Assembly: GCA_030748575.1 (NCBI GenBank)
Contig: JASMLR010000004.1
Location: 118,101 to 182,100 of the forward strand
Reading direction: 5' to 3'
DNA from: Phycisphaerales bacterium
Lineage (GTDB): Bacteria > Planctomycetota > Phycisphaerae > Phycisphaerales > SM1A02
Length of the DNA: 64,000 nucleotides
Positions 34,069-44,131 of this stretch are shown in pieces. The translations under genes and the position numbers were made by a program. Within the stretch, counting starts at the first letter, position 1. Every line of letters starts with the position of its first letter. The notes below the pieces were generated by a model. That model saw only the letters and a list, made by a program, of their open reading frames with translations, made no database searches and had not been told where the DNA came from.

Positions 34069-37000
34069 ATGAGCACATCGAAAAAGTCGAAGCGTCGAGG
34101 CAAGAAGGGCAAGAAGCGGGTCAACACCCGGCTGCTCGCCATTGTGTCGCTCATCACCATCATGGTGGTGGTCGTCGTCGGCGGCCTCATTTGGCTGAAG
34201 TACAAGGGAAGCGTCACCCGAAACCTGACCGCCGCCCGCTCATATCTTGCTGAAGGGAACTACGACAAGGCCATGCGGGCCGCTGGCAAGGTGCTCTACC
34301 GCGAGAGTGGCAATCAGGAGGCCCATGCGCTTCGCATTCAGGCCATTGAAGGGGTCACGCCCGATACGCCAGTGCGGGCCGCTCGGTTGTATCGGGAGTA
34401 TCTGCAGGCGCTCGCGCAGCACGCGCAGTTTTCGCCCGGAGACGACGCGTTGGCGCTTCGAGCGCTCGACGAGTATTGGACCGCCGCCATGTCCCTGGAC
34501 CTGGACGGCTACTGGGGCATGCTTGAGGCGCTTGCTGAGGATCAGCGAGTTCGCTTTGATGCAGGGTCGCCCACCTACAACCGCGCGACGCTGATGCTGG
34601 GCCTCGCCAAGATGCGATTGGGGCAGTCCGACTTTCTAGGGGACGTGGATGAGACTGGCCACATTCGATTCCCCGGCGAAGCGGAGTTGATCGAGTACGT
34701 CGAACTCGAACCCGAGAGTGATCCAGGACTCGCTCGGCTTGCCTTCGGCCGTATGGCCGTCGCTCGCCAGTTGGGACTAAAGGGGCACATCCAGCAGGAG
34801 GCGCGTAATCTCGAAATGGCGCAGGCCACCTACGACCGGGCACTGGAAGTGAATCCGGAAGGTCCGGACACGTTGCTCGCGGTGGTGCGGCACCTCTACC
34901 TGCATGAGCTCATTTCCGAACTCAGATCGAGCGACAGCCCCGATGAGATCGAGTCGAAACTGTCGGAACTCAACACCTATCTGGAGAAGGCAGAGCGTGT
35001 CATCACCGGGAACGCAGATGCGCACGTCGCCCAGATGATGGAGTTGGTTCGATTCCTGACCTTGATTGACCTGAAGACGGGGCATGAGCGTGCAGCCAGG
35101 GTGTTGGACGCCTGGGTGGCCGCTCATCCGGATGATCTGCACGCAACGGTACTCCTCGCCGCCCAGCTTCGAGAGATCGGCGAACTGGATCGAGCCGAGG
35201 CACTGGTCGAAGCAATCATCGCGTCGGAGACGCTGCCGGTTTCGCTCGGCTCTCAGCGGCAGCAGTTTGACAAGCTCGCGGCGGCGGTTGTCAAGTTCGA
35301 CCTGATCGCGGACCAGCGAGATCTGCAAGACAGCGAACTGCTCGCCAGAGACGCTGAACATGCTCGTGATGAAGTGCTGGATCTGGTTGGCGGCAACGCC
35401 GAGCATCCGCTCGTTCTCCAACTCGATGGACGTCTTGCGTATCGGCAGGGCAAGTACGGAGACGCGGTGTATGTGTTCGAGCAGGCCCTTGCCGCGACGG
35501 CGGAGCCGCCGGTTTTGATTCTGAGGCAGAACGCGGACGCGCTGGAGCAGATTGGCCAGACGGGCATGGCCGTGGCGCGGCTCCAGCAGGCCATCACGGC
35601 TGAACCGCGGAGTGTTCAGAACCGCATGTTGCTCGCCACCTTGTATGCGCGCATGCGGGACCATGCTCGGGCGCTGGAGGTGCTTGATGCCCTTCCTTCT
35701 CGCGTTCGAGACGAGTACCCCGAGGTGGCTCAGCTTGAGCAATCGCTCCGAGTCGCGACCAAACGACCCCAGAGTCGCGGCGAGTTCGCGGAAGGTGTGG
35801 ACGACGCCGTCCTCATCGCGATCGCCCGAGCTGACGATGCTGCGGAGCGAGGCGATCTTGAGGCCGCGCTGGCGGAGCTTCGACCACTGCGTGGCGGCCC
35901 GCATGCGGAGGACGTGCGGCTTCTGGTCGCGATGGCGCAGCTTGAGGCGAGAAGCGGTCACGACAGCGTTGCCACCCAACTGCTCGACGAAGCCATCCGG
36001 TTGCAGCCCGACAATGAGCGGCTCAAGACCATGCGGCTGCAGTTGGAGTCCACGGACCCGATCGAACTGGTCCGATTGTCGGTTGCCCAGCGCTATGCGG
36101 AGGGTGCTGAACGAGACGTCGCGCTGTTTGTGTCGCTGCAAGCCCTCGCACGAGGGCGGGATGCGCGTGCGGACCGTGCAGAGGCCGCCGATCCGGTGGC
36201 GGCCGAGGCTGACCGTGAAGTGGCCCGTCGCGCCCGCGAAGCTTCCCAACAGTACGAGGAGGTCGTGCGTGATGCCGCAGCCACCAACCCGCAGGCCTTT
36301 GCGTTCACGTACGAGACCATGCTTTCCGAAGGCAGATTCGACGAAGCTGAGGCGCTCCTGCCCGCAGCGAGGGAGTCAAACCAGGACAAGGCCGGTGGGA
36401 ATCTCCTGGAGGCCAGGCTCCTGCTCGCCCGTGGCAAGAGTAAGGTGGCGAAAGGTGGGAGCGCCGGTGATGATCTGCAGCGAGCCGCGGCCGCTGCGCG
36501 CCGCGCGACCGAACTGGCGCCGTGGCGGGGCACGACCTGGCGGGTGCTTGCCGAGGCGATGATCGCGCTGGGTGAACTTGAAGAGGCGAGGCTCGCGTAC
36601 GAGCAGCTGATTCAGCGGGATCCAACGGACAGTGACGCCATTCGGGTGCTCGCAAGCCTGCACCTGCAGGAAGGTGGGGACCCGACCCAGGCGGTGACGC
36701 TCCTGCGGGATGGAGCACGCCGGTATCCGGGAAATGACGATCTTCGTGAGGCCTGGCTCATCATTGAAGCGGTACACGGAAACTCGTCGGTGGCGCTGCG
36801 GGAGCGGTACAGCGACTGGCTGAAGAACCCGGACGATCGCATGGCCGCCCTGTGGTACGCGGGACTGCTGGCCACGCTCGAGCCTGCCCGGGAGTACATC
36901 TTCAGCCCCGATGGCAGACCGGCGATCTCAGGGCGGGAATGGCTGGCGATGTCGAGTGATAGACAGACAGCCCGGTTGAATGACCTTCAGGAGGCGTGGC

Positions 37001-39165
37001 TGGAGCGGATCGATACGATTTCGAACATGCTTGACGCGGAGCCCGATACCACGCTCAGGCAGGCGCTGCAGCATGCGACCATTCTTCGCGAGGCGGGGCG
37101 GCATGAAGACTTGCTGCCCATGCTCAATCGGTATCTCGATGGACGCGGCCCGGTGGAGGACCTCACGAACGAGCCCATTCAGATCGCGGGCTTCCTGAGC
37201 CGATCGGGGCGACTCTTTGAAGCGGAGGCGCTCCTGCTTGAGTATCAGGACCGACAGGATCCGAAGATCGTGGAGGTCGATGCGGCGCTTGGCGCCATGT
37301 TGCACGGTGCCGGCCAATGCGCGTCGGCCATTCCGCACCTTCGAACGGCTGCTGAAACACGCGTCGACTTTGAACTCAAACTCCGCCTTGCAGATTGTCT
37401 TCTCCAAGTCGGACACCTCGATGAGGCGGCCGAGCAGATTGCGGCGTTGGAAGCTGAGAAGCCCGATGACTACCAGGTCGCGATGTTGAAGGCCGGGCTA
37501 CACCGAAACCTCGGCAGAATCGCCGAAGGGTCGGGGCGGCACGCCGATGCCGTCGCAGCGAGAGAGTCGTTCCGCGCATCTCTGGAACGGGCAAGCAGCA
37601 TCTTGCCTGATCGGGCAGCGCCCTACGTGGAACTCGTTCGCAGCCTTGTGCTGGAGTACCGCCGTACGCTGGACCGGGCCAAGCTGGAGCAGGCCATGCG
37701 GTATCTGGACGCCGCAGCTTCTGCCGCCGAGCAATCAGAGAATCTGGTCATCGAGCGGGCGAACGTTCTTGAGGCCATGGGGGATCCTCGCGCGGCGGTG
37801 ATCGATCTTGAGGCCTATCTGCGTGGGGCGCCGTCGGCCAGCGTCATTCGGGCGCGGCTTGCACAGGCGTATGTGGCGGCCGGGACGCCCGGCCGCGCGA
37901 TTGACACCCTGGAGAAGGGGATCGCTGCAGCGCCGCGGGACCCGTACTGGTATGGACTTCTCGCGGACCATCTCCGCCAGTCTGAGGGCGATCTGGAGGC
38001 TGCGACAGCCAACTACATCAAGGCGTGGGACCTTCAGCCATCCCGCAGACGGCTGACCGCCTTGCAGGAAGCGACCCGAACCGGGGAGGCGTGGGATTAC
38101 GAGGCTGCGCTCAAGGCGGTGGAGAATCACCCTGGGGCTGGGATGGAAGACCCGAGGGTGCTCGGGATTCGCGCGCGTGCCGAGGCCGGGCTTGGGCTTG
38201 CGTCGCGGTCCCGCGAGACGCTCCGCGAAGCGCATGCCCTCTATGCGGCGGCCGTGGCCGAAGGGCGTGGTCCGGCAATGCTCTCGGTCGGTTGGTATGA
38301 GGATCTCTATGCGGTCTACGACTCCGGTCCCCTAGACGAACCATTGGCTCTCATCGAGTCGGTTGCCGGCAACGGGGACCCGCTGTGGGAGAAGCGCGGC
38401 CAGGCGAGGTTCTTCATTCTGAGGGGCGGCAATGACGTCGAACGCGCCATCACGCTGCTTGAGGAGATCGTCTCGGACCCGAACAATCAGGCGCTTGCCG
38501 CGGATCTGCGAGACCTCGGTTCGGCCCAACTGATGATGGACCGGGACGCTGATGCGACCAAGACGTTTGCGCGAGTGCTGGAGTTGACCCCCGACGATCC
38601 GATTGCACTCAACAACTATGCATACCTGCTGGCAGTCATCAAGAGCGACCCGGAGGCGGCAGAGCCGATTGCGAGGCGTGCGATTGAACTGAGCCCGCGC
38701 GAGCCGGTGTTTCTGGACACGATGGCGACGATTCAGGAGAAGCTTGGCAACTATGAAGCAGCACTGGCGAGCCTCATGGCGAGGTTGAGCCTGGAGCCAA
38801 ACAACGGCCCGTTGCTGCAGAGCATTGCGATGATGCTTGTCGACCGGTTGGACCGGGCCTCGGAGGCCGTCCCGTACGCTGAGCGGGCCCTGACGCTGGA
38901 CCCGAGGGGCGCTGAAGCGCTCGATGTCGCCGGCTGGGCCGGGTGGAAGTCGGGTGATACAGCCCAGGGGCGGGATCGCATCAGCCAGTCACTGCGCAGG
39001 CAGCCGACCCCGCGAGGGCACCTGCACATGGCGGAGGTGCTTCTGGCCGCCGATGCCCCTGATGACGCCAGAGACCATCTTCAACAGGCAGAGCAACTTG
39101 CGACCGATGATGACGTGAAGCGGCGGGTACAAGAGGTCCGGGCCGCGTTGGAGCAGGGCGGTTGA
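34069..39165 (+). CDS. Giant TPR-repeat protein of the exosortase/exopolysaccharide locus
   Basis: The 1698-residue protein begins with a very basic stretch (KKSKRRGKKGKKR) and one membrane helix (LLAIVSLITIMVVVVVGGLIWL). The rest is a chain of TPR-type helical hairpins (for example ARSYLAEGNYDKAMRAAGKVL near the start, and ALNNYAYLLAVIKSDPEAAEPIARRAIELSP near residue 1510). It is anchored in the inner membrane, with the TPR superhelix probably in the periplasm. Similar large TPR proteins accompany exosortase loci in other bacteria, where they are thought to scaffold export. It starts eight bases after the exosortase stop codon. Confidence 0.85.
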   Translation: MSTSKKSKRRGKKGKKRVNTRLLAIVSLITIMVVVVVGGLIWLKYKGSVTRNLTAARSYLAEGNYDKAMRAAGKVLYRESGNQEAHALRIQAIEGVTPDTPVRAARLYREYLQALAQHAQFSPGDDALALRALDEYWTAAMSLDLDGYWGMLEALAEDQRVRFDAGSPTYNRATLMLGLAKMRLGQSDFLGDVDETGHIRFPGEAELIEYVELEPESDPGLARLAFGRMAVARQLGLKGHIQQEARNLEMAQATYDRALEVNPEGPDTLLAVVRHLYLHELISELRSSDSPDEIESKLSELNTYLEKAERVITGNADAHVAQMMELVRFLTLIDLKTGHERAARVLDAWVAAHPDDLHATVLLAAQLREIGELDRAEALVEAIIASETLPVSLGSQRQQFDKLAAAVVKFDLIADQRDLQDSELLARDAEHARDEVLDLVGGNAEHPLVLQLDGRLAYRQGKYGDAVYVFEQALAATAEPPVLILRQNADALEQIGQTGMAVARLQQAITAEPRSVQNRMLLATLYARMRDHARALEVLDALPSRVRDEYPEVAQLEQSLRVATKRPQSRGEFAEGVDDAVLIAIARADDAAERGDLEAALAELRPLRGGPHAEDVRLLVAMAQLEARSGHDSVATQLLDEAIRLQPDNERLKTMRLQLESTDPIELVRLSVAQRYAEGAERDVALFVSLQALARGRDARADRAEAADPVAAEADREVARRAREASQQYEEVVRDAAATNPQAFAFTYETMLSEGRFDEAEALLPAARESNQDKAGGNLLEARLLLARGKSKVAKGGSAGDDLQRAAAAARRATELAPWRGTTWRVLAEAMIALGELEEARLAYEQLIQRDPTDSDAIRVLASLHLQEGGDPTQAVTLLRDGARRYPGNDDLREAWLIIEAVHGNSSVALRERYSDWLKNPDDRMAALWYAGLLATLEPAREYIFSPDGRPAISGREWLAMSSDRQTARLNDLQEAWLERIDTISNMLDAEPDTTLRQALQHATILREAGRHEDLLPMLNRYLDGRGPVEDLTNEPIQIAGFLSRSGRLFEAEALLLEYQDRQDPKIVEVDAALGAMLHGAGQCASAIPHLRTAAETRVDFELKLRLADCLLQVGHLDEAAEQIAALEAEKPDDYQVAMLKAGLHRNLGRIAEGSGRHADAVAARESFRASLERASSILPDRAAPYVELVRSLVLEYRRTLDRAKLEQAMRYLDAAASAAEQSENLVIERANVLEAMGDPRAAVIDLEAYLRGAPSASVIRARLAQAYVAAGTPGRAIDTLEKGIAAAPRDPYWYGLLADHLRQSEGDLEAATANYIKAWDLQPSRRRLTALQEATRTGEAWDYEAALKAVENHPGAGMEDPRVLGIRARAEAGLGLASRSRETLREAHALYAAAVAEGRGPAMLSVGWYEDLYAVYDSGPLDEPLALIESVAGNGDPLWEKRGQARFFILRGGNDVERAITLLEEIVSDPNNQALAADLRDLGSAQLMMDRDADATKTFARVLELTPDDPIALNNYAYLLAVIKSDPEAAEPIARRAIELSPREPVFLDTMATIQEKLGNYEAALASLMARLSLEPNNGPLLQSIAMMLVDRLDRASEAVPYAERALTLDPRGAEALDVAGWAGWKSGDTAQGRDRISQSLRRQPTPRGHLHMAEVLLAADAPDDARDHLQQAEQLATDDDVKRRVQEVRAALEQGG

Positions 39166-39199
39166 TCGCAAGACCGTCGCGTATCATGGTGAGAACTGC

Positions 39200-41398
39200 A
39201 TGAGCACACCAACACCACCAGTTGCATCACAATCGCGACCCAGGCCAACTGCGTCGCAGCAGCGACGGCCGAGTATCGATCCGATCCGGGTCGTGCGCCA
39301 GCACATCGTCGGCCTTCTGGTGTCGATCATCATCGGCGGCGGTCTTGGTGTCGGTGCTTTCGTGCTCTTCAACAGGTTCTACCCCCTGTACACCTCCGAG
39401 GTGATCTTTGAGGTGCGTCCCGGCCTGTCGGCGTCCACTGAGATTGGCACGGCCAAGACGCTCAAGGATGATGAGGTCGAACGTGTCGGCCGAACCCAGA
39501 CGCAGATGCTCATGCAGCGGGACGTGTTGCTGCGTGCGGTTCAGAACCCTCAGGTTCGCGATACCAACTGGATGCAGTCCCATTTCATCGACCGGCAGAC
39601 CGGACAGCCGCTCAACGACCAGGCCGTCGACGACCTTGAGGAGACATTGCAGACACCAGTCATCAGGGGCACGAATCTCTTCGTTGTCAGGTGGTCATGG
39701 CACGTCGCTGCCGACATTCCGACGGTTCTCAACGCGGTTGCATCAGCGTATATGGAGAAGCTCAAAGCCCTCGATGATGCGCAGTTCAGCGCCAACGAGA
39801 AGCTCTTCGACAATCAGCTTCGACTGCTGCAGATGGGCCTGCGTGACATTGGCGACGACATTCACTCGTTTATTGTGGCCAAGGGGATCACGACCCTCGA
39901 CGACCCGCGGTTCTCGCAGGTGTCGATCGAGGTGCAGAATCTCTCGACCAATCTCACGGACCTCCAGGACCAGTTGACCTCGGCGAATACGCAGTATCAG
40001 CAGACGGCCATGAAGCTGGAGGGTACGGTCGAGCCTTCCCATGCGGACATCGTGCAGGCCGAGGCGGACCCCACGGTTCGTCAGCAACTCGGCAGGCTTG
40101 AACTTCTGAAGGCGGAGGAGCGGTCTCTTCGGGAGCAGTTCAGCGAAGACACACCACATGTCCGTCAGATCGAGCGGCAGGTGCGTGCCGTCACGGCCCA
40201 GTTGCGGGTCAAGCGGGACGAAGTACTCAATCGCAACCTGAACGCGACGCTGAAGACGTTGGAGAGTGAGCGAGAGCGGATCCAGCGAATCATCGACCGT
40301 ATCGAGAGTGCGTTGGAGTCGAAGGACGCGTTGCTCCGCGACCTGGCGGCCGACACCTCGCGCTACCAGGCGATGAAGACGAAGCAGCAGAACTATGAGA
40401 AACAGCGGGACGATGCTCAGCAGTTGCTGAGCGAGATTCGGCTGATGAAACTCCGTTCAGACGCCAGCCGCGTGCGGCAGGTCGCCCCGGCGGAACTGCC
40501 TCGTGAACCGAGTTTCCCGCAGATCAAGGTGGTGGTTCCCGGTGGCGTCGTGTTGTGTTTCGGTGCTTTCGCTGGATGGATCTTCCTGCGTGAATTGCTC
40601 GAGAAGCGCATTCGATCCCTTTCGGATCTGGCGGTCATTCCGGGCATGACCGTGCTGGGAGGCATCGCGGACATCGATGACGATCCAGCCGAGCCGGAAG
40701 ATGCCGAGATGGTGCTGCGTGTGGATCCGGACAGCGTCACTGCGGAGTCCTGCAGGCAGGTGGCTGTGGCGGTGCTCCGAACCATGGCCAAGCAGGGTCA
40801 TTCGACGCTGCTGTTGACCGGTGGCATGCCCGGCGCCGGCACGACGACCGTGACCGGAAACCTGGCCTGCGCGATGGCGGCGGCCGGACACTCGGTCTGT
40901 GTGGTCGACGCCAACTTCCGTCGCCCCCGTCTTGCCGAGACCTTCGGCATGGCGGAAGGCCTGCCGGGTCTGGGCGACGCGCTGGCGAACCCGACTTCCA
41001 TTGCAGGATCTGTGCACGAGACCGAGGCGGGCGTCTCCGTGGTTCCGGCGGGCACCGAGTCGTCGCGGCTCGTCGAGCGGCTGGCCGACGAACGATTCGC
41101 CACTTTCATGGCGGGCATTCGGACTCGGTTCGACTATGTGCTGATCGACGCAGCACCGGCTGTGGCAGCCACGGATGCGATTCAGATCGCCGGACGCTGC
41201 GATGCGTCCGCGCTGGTCATTCTGGCAGAGAATGAGCAGCGAGGACTGGTGGCCCGACTTGCTCGGGAGTTGTCGGACGCCTCCGCAGAGTTCATCGGTG
41301 GCATTCTCAACCGACCCCGGCAGTCCATTGGCGGATACTTCCGACGCAACTACGAGTTGATGACGAGTTACGGCCGTGCCGAGGATGACGGCGACTGA
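39200..41398 (+). CDS. Wzc-like chain-length determinant/BY-kinase protein lacking Walker A lysine
   Basis: The 732-residue protein has a Wzz-type N-terminal domain with one helix (HIVGLLVSIIIGGGLGVGAFVLF). A long periplasmic coiled-coil region (about residues 60-430), a second helix (VVPGGVVLCFGAFAGWIFL) and a C-terminal cytoplasmic BY-kinase-like ATPase domain (about 530-720) follow. Walker A' (VCVVDANFRRPRL) and Walker B (YVLIDAAPA) are present, and the C-terminus has three tyrosines (GGYFRRNYELMTSYGR). Walker A reads GGMPGAGTTT (541-550), so the lysine of GKS/T is Thr548. It should set exopolysaccharide chain length, but kinase activity is doubtful. Confidence 0.87.
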   Translation: MSTPTPPVASQSRPRPTASQQRRPSIDPIRVVRQHIVGLLVSIIIGGGLGVGAFVLFNRFYPLYTSEVIFEVRPGLSASTEIGTAKTLKDDEVERVGRTQTQMLMQRDVLLRAVQNPQVRDTNWMQSHFIDRQTGQPLNDQAVDDLEETLQTPVIRGTNLFVVRWSWHVAADIPTVLNAVASAYMEKLKALDDAQFSANEKLFDNQLRLLQMGLRDIGDDIHSFIVAKGITTLDDPRFSQVSIEVQNLSTNLTDLQDQLTSANTQYQQTAMKLEGTVEPSHADIVQAEADPTVRQQLGRLELLKAEERSLREQFSEDTPHVRQIERQVRAVTAQLRVKRDEVLNRNLNATLKTLESERERIQRIIDRIESALESKDALLRDLAADTSRYQAMKTKQQNYEKQRDDAQQLLSEIRLMKLRSDASRVRQVAPAELPREPSFPQIKVVVPGGVVLCFGAFAGWIFLRELLEKRIRSLSDLAVIPGMTVLGGIADIDDDPAEPEDAEMVLRVDPDSVTAESCRQVAVAVLRTMAKQGHSTLLLTGGMPGAGTTTVTGNLACAMAAAGHSVCVVDANFRRPRLAETFGMAEGLPGLGDALANPTSIAGSVHETEAGVSVVPAGTESSRLVERLADERFATFMAGIRTRFDYVLIDAAPAVAATDAIQIAGRCDASALVILAENEQRGLVARLARELSDASAEFIGGILNRPRQSIGGYFRRNYELMTSYGRAEDDGD

Positions 41399-41427
41399 GT
41401 GTCGGCGGCATTGAGGAGCGCACCGGC

Positions 41428-42408
41428 GTGCCTGAGTCGAAACATGTCATGGTGACGGGGGGGGCGGGGTTCATCGGAGGCCACCTTGTCGCGGCGCTGG
41501 TGAGGCGAGGAGATCATGTCGTCGTTCTTGACGACCTCTCGACCGGGCTCCGGCAGAACCTTGACGGCTTGCCTGACGGGTCAGTGCAGTTCATCGAAGG
41601 CACCGTGCACGATCGCGTGGAAGATGCCTCGATTCCGCCGTGCAGCGAGATCTACCATCTTGCTGCGTCCGTTGGCGTCAAGCTTGTGGTGGAGCGGCCG
41701 GTGCAGTGCATCGAAAACAATGTGCATGAGACTTCGCTGGTGCTTCGGGCGGCGGCTCGTCACGGCTGCCCCGTCTTCATTGCTTCCACATCGGAGGTCT
41801 ATGGAAAGTCAGAGGCCGTGCCGTTCCACGAGGACGATGATGTGGTGTACGGGGCCACAACCGAGCCGCGATGGTCCTACGCATGCTCCAAGGCGGTCGA
41901 TGAGCATCTGGCCCTCGGATGGCACGCCGCTCAGGGCTTGCCTGTCACAATCGGCCGGTTCTTCAACACGGTCGGCCCCGGGCAGCAGGGGCGGTGGGGC
42001 ATGGTGCTTCCTCGCTTCGTTCGAGCCGCCATGCTGGGATCGCCCCTGCGTGTCCACGGCGATGGGACGCAGGAGCGTTGCTTCATTGACGTTCGAGATG
42101 TGGCCCCGCTCCTGCCCGAGATTCTGGCTACGCCGGAAGCGATCGGCAAAGTGATCAACATCGGGCACGATCAATCGATTTCCATTGATGCGTTGGCCCG
42201 GAGAGTCGTCGCGGTACTGGACAGTGACTCCGACATCGTGCATGTGGACGTGGCTGACGACTATGGGCGGCCCATCGAGGATCTGCACCGCCGCGTTCCG
42301 GATCTGTCCCGCCTTCGATCGCTCTGCAACTTCACGCCGGCCTACGGTCTGGACAGGACAATTCTCGACACCGCCGCGCAGATGGCGCGGGCGGGGGTGG
42401 GCTCGTGA
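41428..42408 (+). CDS. NAD-dependent nucleotide-sugar epimerase/dehydratase
   Basis: The 326-residue extended SDR protein has the NAD-binding GGAGFIG motif near the N-terminus and a YACSK (Y-x3-K) catalytic pair. The blocks HLAASVGVKLVVERP and RFFNTVGPGQ are typical of UDP-glucose 4-epimerase and UDP-glucuronate decarboxylase relatives. It would supply a sugar nucleotide for the exopolysaccharide made by this locus. The start is GTG at 41428, and the gene overlaps the next one by GTGA. Confidence 0.9.
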   Translation: MPESKHVMVTGGAGFIGGHLVAALVRRGDHVVVLDDLSTGLRQNLDGLPDGSVQFIEGTVHDRVEDASIPPCSEIYHLAASVGVKLVVERPVQCIENNVHETSLVLRAAARHGCPVFIASTSEVYGKSEAVPFHEDDDVVYGATTEPRWSYACSKAVDEHLALGWHAAQGLPVTIGRFFNTVGPGQQGRWGMVLPRFVRAAMLGSPLRVHGDGTQERCFIDVRDVAPLLPEILATPEAIGKVINIGHDQSISIDALARRVVAVLDSDSDIVHVDVADDYGRPIEDLHRRVPDLSRLRSLCNFTPAYGLDRTILDTAAQMARAGVGS

Positions 42409-43646
42409 GCGGTGCCGCCACACCCGTGGGAGATCTTGGCGTCTGGACGCTGGTGGCGTTGTACGTGCCGGTGTTGATCGTCTCGTGGGCTGTGACCCTG
42501 ATCGCCACTCCCATCGTGCGACTGATTGCCATCAGGACCGGCGTGGTCGACCGACCCGATGAAGCCCGAAAGCTGCACAGGCGGCCAGTTGCCTATCTCG
42601 GCGGCGTCGCAGTCTTCATTGGCGTGCTCGCCGGCATCGCGACCAGCTACCTGCTTGACGTGCCGATTGCCTTCCGGCCTGTTCCCATTACGGTCGTCCT
42701 TGGAATGATCGCCGTTGTTGCAACAGGATTTGGAGATGACGTGTGGGGGTGGGATCCGCGGCTCAAGATCATGGGTCAGTTGATTGCCGCGGCCGGTCTG
42801 TCCATGTACGGCATTGGCACCCAGACTGCTGCGGCGTTCCTGGGCTACTTCTTGGGCACCAGCCAACTCGGATTCGAGATTCCGCTCTTCGGCGGCATTC
42901 CGATAGACATCACCGAATGGATTGGGGTTGCGATTGTCGCCGTCATGGTGCTGGGAGGTTGCAATGCGTCGAATCTCATTGACGGGCTCGACGGTCTGCT
43001 CAGCGGAACCACCGCGATCATCGGCGGCGGGCTGCTTGTCATCTCCCTCATGCTGGCGCTGCACCTGACTTCGGCCGACCTGACGCACCTGGGGGAGACG
43101 CTTCCGCCTGAGGTGGCCAACGTGGAGGGCCTGACGCTGGCGGGCGCTCGAATCGCACTGTGCCTGGCGTTGATCGGCGCATGTGTCGGTTTCCTCGCCT
43201 TCAACTTCAATCCGGCGTTGATCTTTCTTGGTGACGCCGGAAGCCTGCTCCTCGGATATCTCTGCGTTGTGATCATTCTCACGCTTGGCGAACTCGGGCA
43301 GACGCACTTTGTGCTCGCCGGGCTCATTGTGTTCGGATTGCCCATCGCCGATACGGTTCTGGCCATCTTCAGGCGCAAGATTCAGGGGCTCAGCGCCTCG
43401 TCGCCGGATGCGAATCACCTGCACCACATACTGCTTCGACATCTCGGAACGGTCAAGCAGGCGGTGCTTGGTATGTGGGGCATCGAGGTGATCTTCGCGA
43501 TGATCGGTGTCGCGCTGGTTGCCCTCTCGACGGCGGGATCCATCCGAGTGCTTGCAACCTACGTGGTGTTCATCGGCGTGTTTGGAGCTATCGCGGTGAT
43601 TGGCAGCTTGATGGGCCTTCGCGCCGGCAGGGAGAAGTCGAGTTGA
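42405..43646 (+). CDS. WecA-like undecaprenyl-phosphate sugar-1-phosphate transferase
   Basis: The 413-residue membrane protein has many helices and the polyprenyl-phosphate transferase motifs: GFGDDVWGWDPRLKI, GCNASNLIDGLDGLLSG, FLGDAGSLLLGY and the HLHH segment. It transfers a sugar-1-phosphate (GlcNAc-type in the known family) to undecaprenyl phosphate, starting exopolysaccharide repeat-unit synthesis. GTG 42405 overlaps the epimerase stop codon as GTGA, and its own stop overlaps the phosphatase start as TTGA. Confidence 0.9.
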   Translation: MSGAATPVGDLGVWTLVALYVPVLIVSWAVTLIATPIVRLIAIRTGVVDRPDEARKLHRRPVAYLGGVAVFIGVLAGIATSYLLDVPIAFRPVPITVVLGMIAVVATGFGDDVWGWDPRLKIMGQLIAAAGLSMYGIGTQTAAAFLGYFLGTSQLGFEIPLFGGIPIDITEWIGVAIVAVMVLGGCNASNLIDGLDGLLSGTTAIIGGGLLVISLMLALHLTSADLTHLGETLPPEVANVEGLTLAGARIALCLALIGACVGFLAFNFNPALIFLGDAGSLLLGYLCVVIILTLGELGQTHFVLAGLIVFGLPIADTVLAIFRRKIQGLSASSPDANHLHHILLRHLGTVKQAVLGMWGIEVIFAMIGVALVALSTAGSIRVLATYVVFIGVFGAIAVIGSLMGLRAGREKSS

Positions 43647-44131
43647 GCCCACCATCGAAGGTTTCCGTACTCTTTGTGTGCATGGGCAATATCTGCCGTA
43701 GCCCGACTGCGGAAGCCATGTTCCGGCATCACGCGGAGCGTGAAGGCGTGCTTCACCACTTTGACATCGACTCCGCCGGCACCGGTGCCTGGCATGCCGG
43801 CGAGGCTCCGGACGCGCGGATGACCGAGGCAGCCGCCGCTCGCGGCGTTCGGTTGGCCGGCAGCGCCCGACAGATCAGTCGCGAAGATCTTGATCGCTAC
43901 GACTACGTGTTGTGCATGGACGGCGACAATCTGGACGGCGTGCAGGCACTCGGACCGGCCTCGGCACGTGTTCAGCGCATGTTGGAGTACGGTCCTGCGG
44001 CATGCGGCGGAGACGTTCCAGACCCCTATTACGGGGGGGCTCGCGGGTTCACTCAGGTCGTCGAGATGTTGGACGTCGCGTGCCGCGACCTTCTTCGCGT
44101 TCTGATTGACGACCACGGCCTGGAGCAATGA
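43643..44131 (+). CDS. Low-molecular-weight protein-tyrosine-phosphatase family enzyme
   Basis: The 162-residue cytoplasmic protein has the CX5R active site (C13-MGNIC-R19 within FVCMGNICRSPTAEAM) and the general-acid segment DPYYGG. I use TTG 43643, which overlaps the WecA-like stop codon and has GGGAG eight bases upstream. In exopolysaccharide loci such enzymes (Wzb) dephosphorylate the Wzc kinase. Here the gene is also fused by ATGA to a fructosamine-kinase homologue, and related phosphatases beside such kinases act on ribulosamine 5-phosphates. Both roles remain possible. Confidence 0.9.
   Translation: MSPPSKVSVLFVCMGNICRSPTAEAMFRHHAEREGVLHHFDIDSAGTGAWHAGEAPDARMTEAAAARGVRLAGSARQISREDLDRYDYVLCMDGDNLDGVQALGPASARVQRMLEYGPAACGGDVPDPYYGGARGFTQVVEMLDVACRDLLRVLIDDHGLEQ

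Noticed and set aside
34777..36249. 490-codon minus-strand frame inside the TPR gene
   Set aside because: It is antisense to TPR repeats, with no start signals or recognised domains.
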